Source of the DNA: Panagrolaimus kolymaensis
Lineage: Eukaryota > Nematoda > Chromadorea > Rhabditida > Panagrolaimidae
NCBI GenBank assembly: GCA_028622995.1
Contig: JAJQJQ010000028.1
Span: 372,001 to 436,000 of the forward strand
DNA length: 64,000 nucleotides
Direction of reading: 5' to 3'
Numbering within the stretch: position 1 is the first letter of the stretch; the number at the start of each line of letters is the position of its first letter. The translations under genes and the position numbers were made by a program. Shown here in pieces: positions 23,483-32,077 of the stretch. The notes under the pieces are model-generated. The model searched no databases, was not told where the DNA came from, and saw nothing but the letters and a program-made list of their open reading frames with translations.

Positions 23483-24143
23483 TTACATTGTTACAGTACA
23501 AATAAAATCATAAAGTGATTCAATAGTATCTCGAACAGAATCTTTTGTCATAGTTGTAAAATTAATTCTATAATCAAATGGTAAATTATTTAATTGTGGA
23601 TTAAAGGAAGTCAAAGAAATATGGACGAAATGAGTTTTTGGTGAATTTAATTTCAATTCTTTCATTTTGTTTTTGGCTTCAATCGCATCGAAAACAGGAT
23701 TAATGGTAAAAATAATTACAAATGGTGAAGCAGGATAGTTTAATTTTGTAGGTAAATCAGCTTCATAATTCGTTAAAGCTCTAAAAAAATAATCTTTTTA
23801 AAATTTTAATTAGGCACTTTCCTCGTAAGAACCGGGTTTGTATGACTAAGAGCCTCACCGCGAAACTACTTTTTCACAAAGAATCTCGAGGAGAAAGTTA
23901 TTTTTTTGAGCAAAACTTTAAAATAAAAATTTTTACTTTCTCATTCTTGAAAAAAATACTTACGGCATTACCAAACTATAAGGGACATCATTGTGTACTT
24001 TGAGAATGGAACCCAAAATATTTAGATTTTTAGAAGTATCAGTTAAATTTGTAGTTTCAAAATTAATGTCTCCCAAAGGATTGGAAGTGTAAAATGAAAT
24101 CATTTTTGGTGGAAATTCAGGGGTTTTTGGCATCAGTTTAACT
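23483..24143 (-). pseudogene. von Willebrand A-like domain gene fragment, 5' missing
   Basis: Two exons (24143-23964 and 23780-23483) join to read KLMPKTPEFPPKMISFYTSN...VPYSLVMPALTNYEADLP...SPFVIIFTINPVFDAIEAKNK and stop at 23483. The beta-strand/helix pattern (FVIIFTINP, then an amphipathic helix, then HFVHISL) resembles the end of a nematode secreted vWA domain such as those fused to C-type lectins. The first exon begins at a splice acceptor (TTTTTAG at about 24144-24150), but no upstream exon or signal peptide is visible because a plus-strand ORF starts 16 bp away. The 5' part appears to have been lost. Confidence 0.5.
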
Positions 24144-24158
24144 AAAAATAATTTGGAA

Positions 24159-24713
24159 ATGGACGATTCTTTGGAAGATAATATTTATTTGAAACAACAA
24201 GAATCTCGAGATATTATTAATGAAATCGCAGCTAATGCTTATCGATATACTTTGATTAATGAATCAGCAGATGAATTGATTAAAGAAATACATTCAGATC
24301 ATGAACAAATTATTAAATTGCGTGTCACAGTTAATTATGCTTGGAATCAACTTTGTATTTTAGCTAATCAACAAAGTGAAAAACTTTATTATGGTCCTGA
24401 AAATCAAGATCAAAGTTTAAATCGAGATACACTTGAGCAAATTAAAAAGGTTGACAAAGGAAGCACTGTAGCCAAAAATATTCAAGAGGAATCATCTTCA
24501 GTAACTTCAGTAAAAGAAACTACTATCGAGGTGGTCGTTGATGAACAAAAACACATGGCAAACGAGAAAATTACTTCTGCGGCTACTGATAATGAACTTT
24601 ATTCCATTTCCTCTGCTCCCCAAGCTGCTAATAAAAAACATTCAAAAAAATCTACCGAAAAATCTGAAGTTAAAGTTCATTCACCCCTTGAAAATGAACT
24701 TAAAACTTTATAA
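24159..24713 (+). CDS. unrecognised ORF, helical, 184 residues
   Basis: ATG 24159 gives MDDSLEDNIYLKQQESRD, and the frame stays open to TAA 24711-24713. The N-terminal half is predicted to be helical (NEIAANAYRY, ELIKEIHSDHEQIIKLR). The C-terminal half is charged and Ser/Lys-rich. I recognise no family. It directly precedes a reverse-transcriptase-like fragment in another frame, so it may belong to the same decayed retroelement. Codon use is not obviously different from neighbouring genes. Confidence 0.4.
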   Translation: MDDSLEDNIYLKQQESRDIINEIAANAYRYTLINESADELIKEIHSDHEQIIKLRVTVNYAWNQLCILANQQSEKLYYGPENQDQSLNRDTLEQIKKVDKGSTVAKNIQEESSSVTSVKETTIEVVVDEQKHMANEKITSAATDNELYSISSAPQAANKKHSKKSTEKSEVKVHSPLENELKTL

Positions 24714-24948
24714 TAAAACTGACGACTACGATTTTGACGTAATAAGATACTCTCATTTTTCATCAAACATTCCAAAAATTTATAAAACAAATATTATTTC
24801 TGGAGAAACTCTAAGAACTGCAAGAATATCTTCGCATAAAAATTACTTTGATGAAGGGTTTAATAACATTGAAAAACACTTATTAAAAGGTGGATTCTCA
24901 CCAAATATCATACAAAAATCTAAACTCAAGACTCTAAAAAATTGTCAC
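24700..24948 (+). mobile_element. retroelement relic, Penelope/LINE-type RT C-terminal fragment
   Basis: In the +1 frame relative to the preceding ORF the sequence reads DDYDFDVIRYSHFSSNIPKI, then ISGETLRTARISS, then IEKHLLKGGFSPNIIQKS. The arrangement of a short beta region, ..S.E.LR..RISS, and a helix ending L..GGF....I resembles the segment just after the reverse-transcriptase palm in Penelope-like and related retroelements. No YxDD palm motif or GIY-YIG nuclease is present, so this is only a relic. Confidence 0.4.
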
Positions 24949-25115
24949 GCGGTGACAGATAAGATATTGGTGTCGTCGAGGTTTCGGTTGATAGTCCTTG
25001 GGAGTTGGTTGCATTTTCTGTAGCTGGGATCTTCCAAATAAGACAAGAACATATTCACATACATCTTTATTCAGGATAAACAACAACCAGCACAGACAAA
25101 CATGTAACACACAAC

Positions 25116-25388
25116 TAGGGTTGTCGAATTTCCCGGGAAATGGGAAAATGGGGAAATTTCCCGGGAAATTTCCCGGGAGATTTCCCTGGAATTTTCCCGC
25201 TACAAACCTTCACAAAGTCTTACAAAGTTTAACAAAGTTATAGCAACTTTTGTAAGACTTTGTTAGACTTTGTGAAACTTTGTAAGGGTTTGTAGCGGGA
25301 AATTTCCCAGCAAAAATCGGGAAATTCCCGGGAAATTCCTGGGAAATTTCCCGGGAAATTTCCCGGGAAATCTTTTTTGACAACCCTA
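25116..25388. mobile_element. hAT-type MITE family 'TAGGGTTGTC', copy 1
   Basis: It begins TAGGGTTGTCGAA and ends TTGACAACCCTA. A perfect 8-bp duplication CACACAAC flanks it (25108-25115 and 25389-25396). The interior is almost one long palindrome built from GGGAAATTTCCC blocks and CTTTGT/ACAAAG blocks. A second copy in the opposite orientation lies at 49337-49538. Non-autonomous. Confidence 0.9.
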
Positions 25389-25788
25389 CACACAACTACA
25401 ACTACGAAAGTGAGACAAAAATAAAGGAAACAAAAGTATGCAAATAGGCTGCCATCTTGCTGGCTGTTTCGTTACAGGACAATCAAGAGGAGCGCGAAGT
25501 TTGAATGGAAACGGAAGCACAATCGAAGAAGTTCTGCAGCAGAGATTGTGGGAGATGAGCCACATGACAAAATCACCAATTTCAAAAATTAATTTAAACC
25601 AAAAATTTATTTCCAAAAATAAATATTCTCCAACAAAACTTTTTCTTTCAACGAAAAATAATTTCCCATTTCAAAAACAAATTACAAAGAAGATTTTCTT
25701 TCTTCAAACTTTTACTTTCAAACTTCATCTTTCAAAACTTTTTTCTTCCAACTTTTTTCTTCAACTTTTATAATCAACCTCAAATAAA

Positions 25789-25862
25789 GTCCGGACTCCG
25801 CTGATGAGACCCACCGGCAATTATACTAAACAAACGCGTTACGGGGATGATTGGGTCGAAAA
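25789..25862 (+). ncRNA. hammerhead-ribozyme-like core (incomplete)
   Basis: GTC (25789-25791) is followed by a possible 3-bp stem I hairpin (CGG/CCG around ACT), then the conserved CTGATGA at 25801-25807, a 6-bp stem II GACCCA (25808-25813) pairing perfectly with TGGGTC (25852-25857), then GAAA at 25858-25861. These are the invariant core boxes in correct order. A convincing stem III is not visible and the position after GAAA is A rather than the usual C, so self-cleavage is uncertain. It lies about 0.85 kb downstream of the retroelement relic. Confidence 0.35.
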
Positions 25863-26120
25863 CGCATGTAAGTTTATTTTTATCTACTAAATTCTTCAAA
25901 ATCTTATATTTTTCAATGGTTCTTTTTATTCAATGCCATAAAAACAAAGAAAGAAAAAAGCGAAATGACTTTTAAAAAAGGAAATGTTGGAATTTTAAAA
26001 ATTAAAGAAAATGTTGATTTTGCAAAAACAGTATTCTTTTACAAAATTCTTGACTTTGTTGGTTTCTGAACGGCAAACTAAAAAACGTGCGCCTTAAGGG
26101 CGCTGAAAATAGCGTCTAAT

Positions 26121-26224
26121 TGTGGGTTATAGAATTGCGACTGTACAAGGATACGAACCTGAGTACTTCGGAACGTCCTTGTGAGTGAAGCGACGGATGT
26201 GCTCCACTGCGCTACTAGCCCACA
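26121..26224 (-). repeat. tRNA-derived Pol III element with A and B boxes
   Basis: Read on the minus strand it starts TGTGGG and ends CCCACA (6-bp terminal pairing). An A-box-like TAGTAGCGCAGTGGAGC lies near the start, and a B-box-like GGTTCGTATCC about 70 nt in. After the T-arm there are about 25 extra bases before the 3' acceptor-like end, so it is not a normal tRNA. A tRNA pseudogene or a SINE head is the best reading. Confidence 0.5.
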
Positions 26225-26409
26225 AAAAGTGAAACGATAAATGTGCTTGGCAATGAAAAAAGGAAGAAACTTAAAGGGAAAAAAAAAGGAGACTGCGGTT
26301 GTTCCAGCGAAATGATTTTTAGAAAGGGACTTTGGTACACCTCTAATGGATGACGGACGAACAATAAGAAAGAGAGGAAAGAGAAATTTTTAGTTTCTCC
26401 CTTTTTTAA

Positions 26410-26578
26410 AGGAGCAGTAACAGTTCGTTGAGGAAAAGTTGTTACGTGTTTTCTTCCTACCACGAAAATGACAGTGAAAAGTGCATTTCACAAGCTTTCG
26501 AAATTTTGTTTCAGTGTCATTTTCGTGGTAGGAAGAAAACACGTAACAACTTTTCCTCAACGAACTGTTACTGCTCCT
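26410..26578. mobile_element. TTAA-flanked foldback MITE 1 (AGGAGCAG ends)
   Basis: The arms are identical inverted repeats for about 60 bp inside the TTAA borders, with one mismatch further in and a loop of about 35 bp. TTAA lies on both sides (26406-26409 and 26579-26582). TTAA target duplication is the hallmark of piggyBac-type insertion. It has no coding capacity. Confidence 0.8.
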
Positions 26579-26683
26579 TTAAAAATACAATGTTGTGTCA
26601 CTTTTTTCGTTTAAAACAAAAAAAAAACAAAAAAATGTATAAAACTTTTTATTTTTCTCCTTGTTTTTTAAATTTACTAATCA

Positions 26684-27031
26684 ATGTCAAGCATCACGGT
26701 GTGTCGTTGCTGTGCTGTTAACGATCATTGGGATCCAAAATTGTTGAGTCAAATAATTTTTATTGGAAATGGCTATTCACAACCTCCTCCATGTTCAGCT
26801 AAATCCTACGAAATTATGAAAACTTTAGAATACATGAAATTTTGTGAAATAAAAACTTTGCGATTCGGAGAACCTCATTTTAATATGGATCCATATTTTC
26901 AGATATGGAGAGAATATCCGCAATTTTATGATCATCCAAGCCACTTCTTGGCTATCAAATGTTTTCGCGGAATTGAAGTTTATAGGATTTCATATGAAAA
27001 TTCAAAAAAAATTATTCAAAATATTCGGTAA
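26684..27031 (+). CDS. unrecognised ORF, 115 residues
   Basis: ATG 26684 (MSSITVCRCCAVNDHWDP) opens a frame with balanced composition (Cys, His, Trp, Pro), unlike the low-complexity frames nearby. It contains LSQIIFIGNGYSQPPPCS and YFQIWREYPQFYDHPSHF. No family is recognised. A poly-T stretch follows its stop. It could be one exon of a larger gene or a decayed fragment; the 26.1-30.6 kb region holds only fragments. Confidence 0.35.
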   Translation: MSSITVCRCCAVNDHWDPKLLSQIIFIGNGYSQPPPCSAKSYEIMKTLEYMKFCEIKTLRFGEPHFNMDPYFQIWREYPQFYDHPSHFLAIKCFRGIEVYRISYENSKKIIQNIR

Positions 27032-27706
27032 ATTATTTGTTAATTTTTTTTCTCCCAAGTTTAATGCTTGTATTTTTATTCGATGATTTTAAATAAAAAT
27101 TTTAATTTACATACAAAAACGGGCACAAAATGTGTAAAGCATAGAAACAACAAAAATGGTTATAATTTTTTGGTCTTTGATATTTATTTTTTATTAAAAA
27201 AATCGAAAGAAAGATGTCTTTTAAAAAACAATAAAAAAAAAAAGAAGAAAAAAAGTTCTCATAAATTTTTTTAATTTTCAATAGCTTTTTTTTTGCGTTT
27301 TCATAAGAAATGGTTTGAACTTCTGTATTTGAATAAGCATTCTCTGTTAAATATTCGCTAGAATGGTTATAAACTGATTTTATGTTTTCTTAATCTTTGT
27401 TAAACCGAGGACTTTCAAATGGTAAAGTTCGGATTTCACAAAAAGAAGAACATGAAATAAAATTTTAAACTCGGCCGCAAAATTTGGAATTCAAAACCCC
27501 CTCCTTTTTGATTTCGCTACTTTTATTGACTTTAATTTTACATGATTTTTCCACTTTTATTGAGGTTAGATCCAAATTGGTCCTTTTTGTTTTTTACACT
27601 TTTCCACTCAGAGTGAAAAATGCAAAATAACTGTTTTACGGCCAATAAAAATGATATAAAACATTCATCTTTAAAATATGCAAAAAAAAATTATAAAAAA
27701 ATATTA

Positions 27707-27783
27707 GGGTCGGCCAGGAATCGAACCTGGGCCGATAGAGTGACGCTAACCACACTACCTGCTAACCACTACACCACCGACCC
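27707..27783 (-). tRNA. tRNA-like sequence, anticodon unresolved
   Basis: On the minus strand, acceptor GGGTCGG pairs perfectly with CCGACCC. The A box TGGTGTAGTGGTTAGC and B box GGTTCGATTCC are consensus, and the T stem CCAGG/CCTGG is perfect. The total is 77 nt, about five more than a class I tRNA. No 5-bp anticodon stem with a 7-nt loop and U33 can be formed; only AGTG/CACT around a 10-nt loop pairs. It is either a tRNA pseudogene, an intron- or insertion-bearing tRNA, or an atypical nematode tRNA. Confidence 0.55.
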
Positions 27784-28594
27784 TGCAAATGAGAAACTTG
27801 AAAAAATCCTCATTTCAAAATCATTTTTTAGAAGATTCTGTTCATGGAAATTAATATTTTTGAAATATGTTATCAAAGATTATTATTCATTTATTTTTTT
27901 ATCGATTTCCGTAACACTTCATTTTAGCTTTCATTATTTTTAATAAACCATATTAAAATAATAGGTTAATGTAGACCATTTTGTTGAGGTTGATAAAAAA
28001 CATATTTTTTGTTCATAAAAAATGCAAAAACATAATGTTTATTATACTGTAATTGTAAAAGTAAAAGTTTTTTAATTTTCAACAAAAAAATGGGGCAAAA
28101 AACACGACGTGTGCAATATCCCTCAAAATTAATTCTTAAAACTTTATGCACAGTATTTTCCCGCTAAACACCTTTATTTTTTCTGTGCAAAATATACTCA
28201 TTAATTTAAAACTACTTTTTTCGTTTTATTTTTGATTATTTAATTCTCTTTTTTTCCTTCTAGTAGTTTGTCCGTCATCCATTATATGCGAAATTTTGTT
28301 CTGCCTATTCGTGTTTTCGTGTTTTTTTAGGGGTCATGGCAGAAAAGTCACTTAAAATCGTATATTGTAAAAACAACGATTTCAACATTTATAAAATTCC
28401 TTTCTAAACTCTTTTCGGCTCAAAAAACTTTCTTTTTAAATTTGAAATTTTATTTTTAGAGGATGGTATCATGCGGTTATTTTTACAAAGGCTGAACTAC
28501 CAAAATTGGGACAAAAACGTGTTTCTAAATTTTGTCTCTGTCATTTAGTTTTTCCGTCCCCTTTTTACTTTTCTTAATACGAAAATGTTTCATT
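27784..28594. other. gene-poor AT-rich region
   Basis: Nothing beyond low-complexity frames. About 28459-28565 reads in one plus frame as GWYHAVIFTKAELPKL, which may be a lost exon but is unrecognised. Confidence 0.35.
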
Positions 28595-28718
28595 TCAGTG
28601 GCGCGATGGATGGTCTTTATTGGTATGATGGACTTCATCCAAAATGATTAAAGTAAAATTGTTTAACGCGACAGGATCTTTGCCTTCATAATGACAAAAT
28701 TGTGGATCAGTAAAGTTT
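28595..28718 (-). pseudogene. isolated DExH helicase exon, Dicer/DRH-like
   Basis: After a good acceptor (ATTTTAG, 28719-28725) the minus strand reads NFTDPQFCHYEGKDP, then LNNFTLIILDEVHHTNKDHP, then a TGA at 28595-28597. LIILDEVHHT.KDHP is helicase motif II as found in Dicer and Dicer-related (RIG-I-like) helicases. No Walker A (GxGKT) exon or later motifs are seen on either side, so this is a stranded exon. Confidence 0.5.
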
Positions 28719-29687
28719 CTAAAATAAATTTTTATAAATCAAATGAAGGTAATAAAAAAAAAGCGGACAAAAGGTGAACAGTGGGTTTCCTATGATGAAG
28801 AGGACTTGGACATTTATTATATCTATCTTAAAGCCATGGATAGAAAAGAAAAAAGTAGAAAGGAAATACAAAAAAAATATATTTTTTTAACCAAAACATT
28901 TTTTAATTTTATGTTTAAAAACAAAAACAAGAAATTCAAAAAGCAAGAATCCGTGAAAACTTGCATTCATAAAAATTTAATTGAAGAAAAAAAAACAACA
29001 TACACTAAAATTTGTGGAGTTAAAACCAAAATATCGACACTTTTAATTCGTACATAAAATCTGAGTGGAAAAGTTTCCATTGAGAACCAAAACGATACAA
29101 TATTGTCAAAAAATCGATTAAGAAAATTTTTGCAATTTATGCAATATTTTTCGGCAAAAAACGGTTCTAAAAAGATAGCTTTAATTTCAAAGAAAATAAT
29201 GGGGAGCTATAAATAATAATTTTCTTCATTTCAAAGCAAAATAATCAAATTTGGATGTTTCCCAGCAAAATGCATGAGGTTTTACGAAAATGAACTATAC
29301 TTTGGTGTTTCTGAAACGAAAACACTATTTTAAATATCTGGAAAATTTTTTTAATGTTCATCAAATTTGCCTCATTTTTCCTACACACAAACTGTCGTGG
29401 AATTAATCATTCCACGATTGTTTAAAACTATACAATTCTTTTCTCTTTTTTACACATTCATGATTGTGTCTTTTTCCAATGATTAATTGCGCAAATTGCG
29501 CAAAGGCGGCGATTGCGTTGCTTTTTGCTTTCCTTTGCCGTTTTCTCATGTCTAACTTTTACAATTTCCAATGTATTGTTGGCCAACTACATTTATGGAA
29601 ACTAAATAAATATATTCAATTCAAAACCTTATGCATCTGCATAATACAAACTTTTTAATTTACCGGTAAATTTACCACCGTGCAACC
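28719..29687. other. gene-poor region with a short palindrome
   Basis: An open plus-strand frame at 28743-29057 is Lys-rich and not convincing. A perfect 9-bp-arm palindrome (TCGTGGAAT...ATTCCACGA) lies near 29394-29416. Nothing else was recognised. Confidence 0.35.
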
Positions 29688-29691
29688 TTAA

Positions 29692-29884
29692 AGAGCCATA
29701 GCTATTTGATGCCTTTTTCAAAATTTCGTTTACTGGGAGCTGAATTCATACTTCGCCAACCGGCAATTTGAATTTACGTGTAGCTACAGTAAATTACACG
29801 TTAAATTCAAACACGCGCTTGGCATTCGCAAAGTTCAGTACACGGAAACGAAATTTCAAAAAGGCATCAAATAGCTATGGCCCT
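29692..29884. mobile_element. TTAA-flanked foldback MITE 2 (AGRGCCATAGC ends)
   Basis: The ends AGAGCCATAGC and GCTATGGCCCT are the outer tips of imperfect arms of about 95 bp that make the whole element a hairpin. It is bordered by TTAA at 29688-29691 and 29885-29888. It has the same border type and end pattern as the elements at 26410 and 42625. Confidence 0.75.
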
Positions 29885-30093
29885 TTAAAGCGAATAACAT
29901 TGAAAAATTATCATTATATATTGCTCCCAAAAACAAATCATTCATTAAACAGAACCAAAATGGAATCTATTTGACCCAAAAACTCAATGAATAATGTTCG
30001 AAAAAATACTGTATAAAAATTAATGAAATAAACAACAATAAAACTGCATGGATTTTAAAAACTACAGTAATCGAAAAATAATTTGTTGAACAT

Positions 30094-30345
30094 TCTAATA
30101 CAGTAACCGATGGAAAATTTACCATCAATGTCAACCCAGAAAATATAAATCCTAGCAGTATAAATTACGCTAAAATTTATGGTTTTGATCCATCAAATAT
30201 TTCTTTTGGTCCATCATTTAAATTTCCTATTACCGTAATCATGTCGAAAGTTGTGCGAACACACATAGCTGTGAGAATTCTGATAGCTTTGAGAAGCACT
30301 TTGAAAAGGAATATTGTAACAAAATTTATTGATGAAAGTTACTCA
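30094..30345 (+). pseudogene. coding-like relic, unrecognised
   Basis: One frame reads NTVTDGKFTINVNPENINPSS, then YAKIYGFDPSNISFGPSFKFPIT, before losing protein-like character and stopping at about 30345. The composition is protein-like, but there is no start codon and no upstream exon. Origin unknown. Confidence 0.25.
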
Positions 30346-30700
30346 TGAGAGAAATGTTTTTATTATAATGTTGTTTTTTGTTTTACGCGACAAAGTTATC
30401 GAGGCTTAGCTTAGGGTATATGGTTGACCCGGCTTTAGGATGATAAAAAAAAGTTTGGCAAATTGCGATTCAATGATAAAAATAAAAAAGATGAAATTTC
30501 TTTTTTTATATTAAAAAATTACAACAATTTGTTATTTTTTAAACTGTCTGATATTTCACTGTAATCCAATTTTTTTAATAATTAATCATGGCATCAACCA
30601 AAAAATATTATTTAGATAATTATCCTCTTCATCTTCGAATAAACTTTATTAATCTTTTCAAAGTTGAAATCCTTGATCGTTTGAGTCAAAATTCTTCTCA

Positions 30701-31597
30701 ATGATTATTGCATTTTCTGATGGAACTTGGAAGCCTATATTTATTTCACATAGAAATGATACAATCGTTTCAGAAGCAATTAAATTATGCAAACCCATTC
30801 CATTTCATGGAAATCGATTTGATAATTTCAGAAAAGAATTTCCAAATATGAATCATTTTGTTGAAAAAGTTATTAAAGCTTTCAACCCGCCTCATCCACA
30901 TTTATTGGCGATTCAAGGGTTTCAAGTATGTAAATTTAAAAATTTATTATAAATAAAAAAAAGAATGAATAAATTTTTTACTGTTTTTTAGTTGGAGAAA
31001 AATACAGATAAATATTATTTAACTGAATTAGGATATCGAATGACTGGGAGACGTGGAACGACTATGAGTTATGGATGTTCAGGTAAGTCGGATCCAAAAG
31101 CATTTTTTATTATTTTTAAAATTTAAAAAATAAATTTTTTATTGGCTTTTAATGGTTTTTATTTAAATCTAACTTAATAAATATTTTTAAAAAACTTTTA
31201 GGTGTGAGCATGGAAACAGCTTTGATTTCATGCCATTTGGATCCGAATTATCGCGCTGAACCAGACCCAAATCGACCTAAATATTTCGAAAGGCATTTAT
31301 GGTATTTGTTTAAAAAAGGAATTCTTAAAAGTCATCGAGAAGTTCCATCAAATGCACCAATTACAAGTGAATTGAATGTAATTTTTTATTTATTTGTTTT
31401 ACTTCGATGAAAGATTCTAATTTTTTAAGTATGACTGGTTTATAAAGCCCGGAACTCAAATGGCTAAAGCGGTGACAGTAGCAAATGCGTTGGTTCACAT
31501 AACTTTGAAAAATAAAAATATGGATAAAATTTTGAGAGATATGGAATGGCTGCAAAATAATTGGGAACCAGAAATTGAACCTATTAATGAAGAATAA
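30701..31597 (+). pseudogene. ATP-grasp gene, 5'-truncated copy B
   Basis: From 30717 on this is homologous to the complete ATP-grasp gene from base 17300. All downstream exons are kept: DGTWKPIFIS..., LEKNTDKYYLTELGYRMTGRRG, VSMETALISCHL, and the last exon ending EPINEE with stop at 31595-31597. The N-terminal half, including the KPIVGSGS loop and the EEFVNG segment, is absent. An ATG at 30701 is in frame (MIIAFSDGTW), so a 5'-truncated product is possible, but without the ATP-binding lid it could not be a normal ligase. Splice sites match copy A. Confidence 0.85.
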
Positions 31598-32077
31598 ATT
31601 TTTTAAACTTTAACTCTTTTTTTTCAAACTGCTTCGATATATATTTTTATTTATAAAGTCTTTTTTATCAGAAAATAAACTTTAAAAATTGATTTTTAAT
31701 AAAGGCTACATCCATCTCTTTTTTTGTCATCAAAACATTTTTTTTATTTCCGCATCTTTTTTCTTTTGCAATATTTTTGTTCTATGAACTTTTAACTCTC
31801 GTTTTCTTTGGTCGCTCAAAAAAAGAGAAACACTGACTTTCGAAAGTTGTTCTTTCGTTTCTTTTTTTCTCTCTCTTTCGTGTTTTTTGTTTCTCTTCGC
31901 AAAAAAAAAAGAAAGAAGAGAATAATGAAAGCGAGGCAGCCAGCCTCTTGCTTTTTTATTTATTTCATCCTTGTTTTTTCTCTATCGAAATTTTTGTTTT
32001 TGAAACTCATGCTTTAAATATTTTTTCTTTTAGTTTGAGTTTTAAAACTTTGAAGAAAAAAGTGTGTTTTTATTTTT
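31598..32077. other. ATP-grasp/SPATA20 spacer, copy B
   Basis: Homologous to 18213-18712 with small deletions, for example in the purine-rich AAGAGA tract. It probably carries the SPATA20 promoter and leader. Confidence 0.6.

Noticed and set aside
25210..25773. Open frames over the GGGAAATTT palindrome and its right flank
   Set aside because: They read through the MITE or through low-complexity flank; no protein-like conservation.
26341..28285. Shared 15-mer GTCCGTCATCCATTA (opposite strands) near 26.35 and 28.27 kb
   Set aside because: Too short to define a repeat, with no flanking similarity.
28743..29057. 104-codon Lys-rich plus-strand frame
   Set aside because: Low complexity after the first 35 codons and no recognisable feature; the opposite strand carries the helicase exon just before it.
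30588..30704. 38-codon ORF (MASTKKYYLDNYPLHL) just before ATP-grasp copy B
   Set aside because: Does not match the N-terminus of copy A and ends in a stop overlapping the in-frame ATG; probably chance or a relic.
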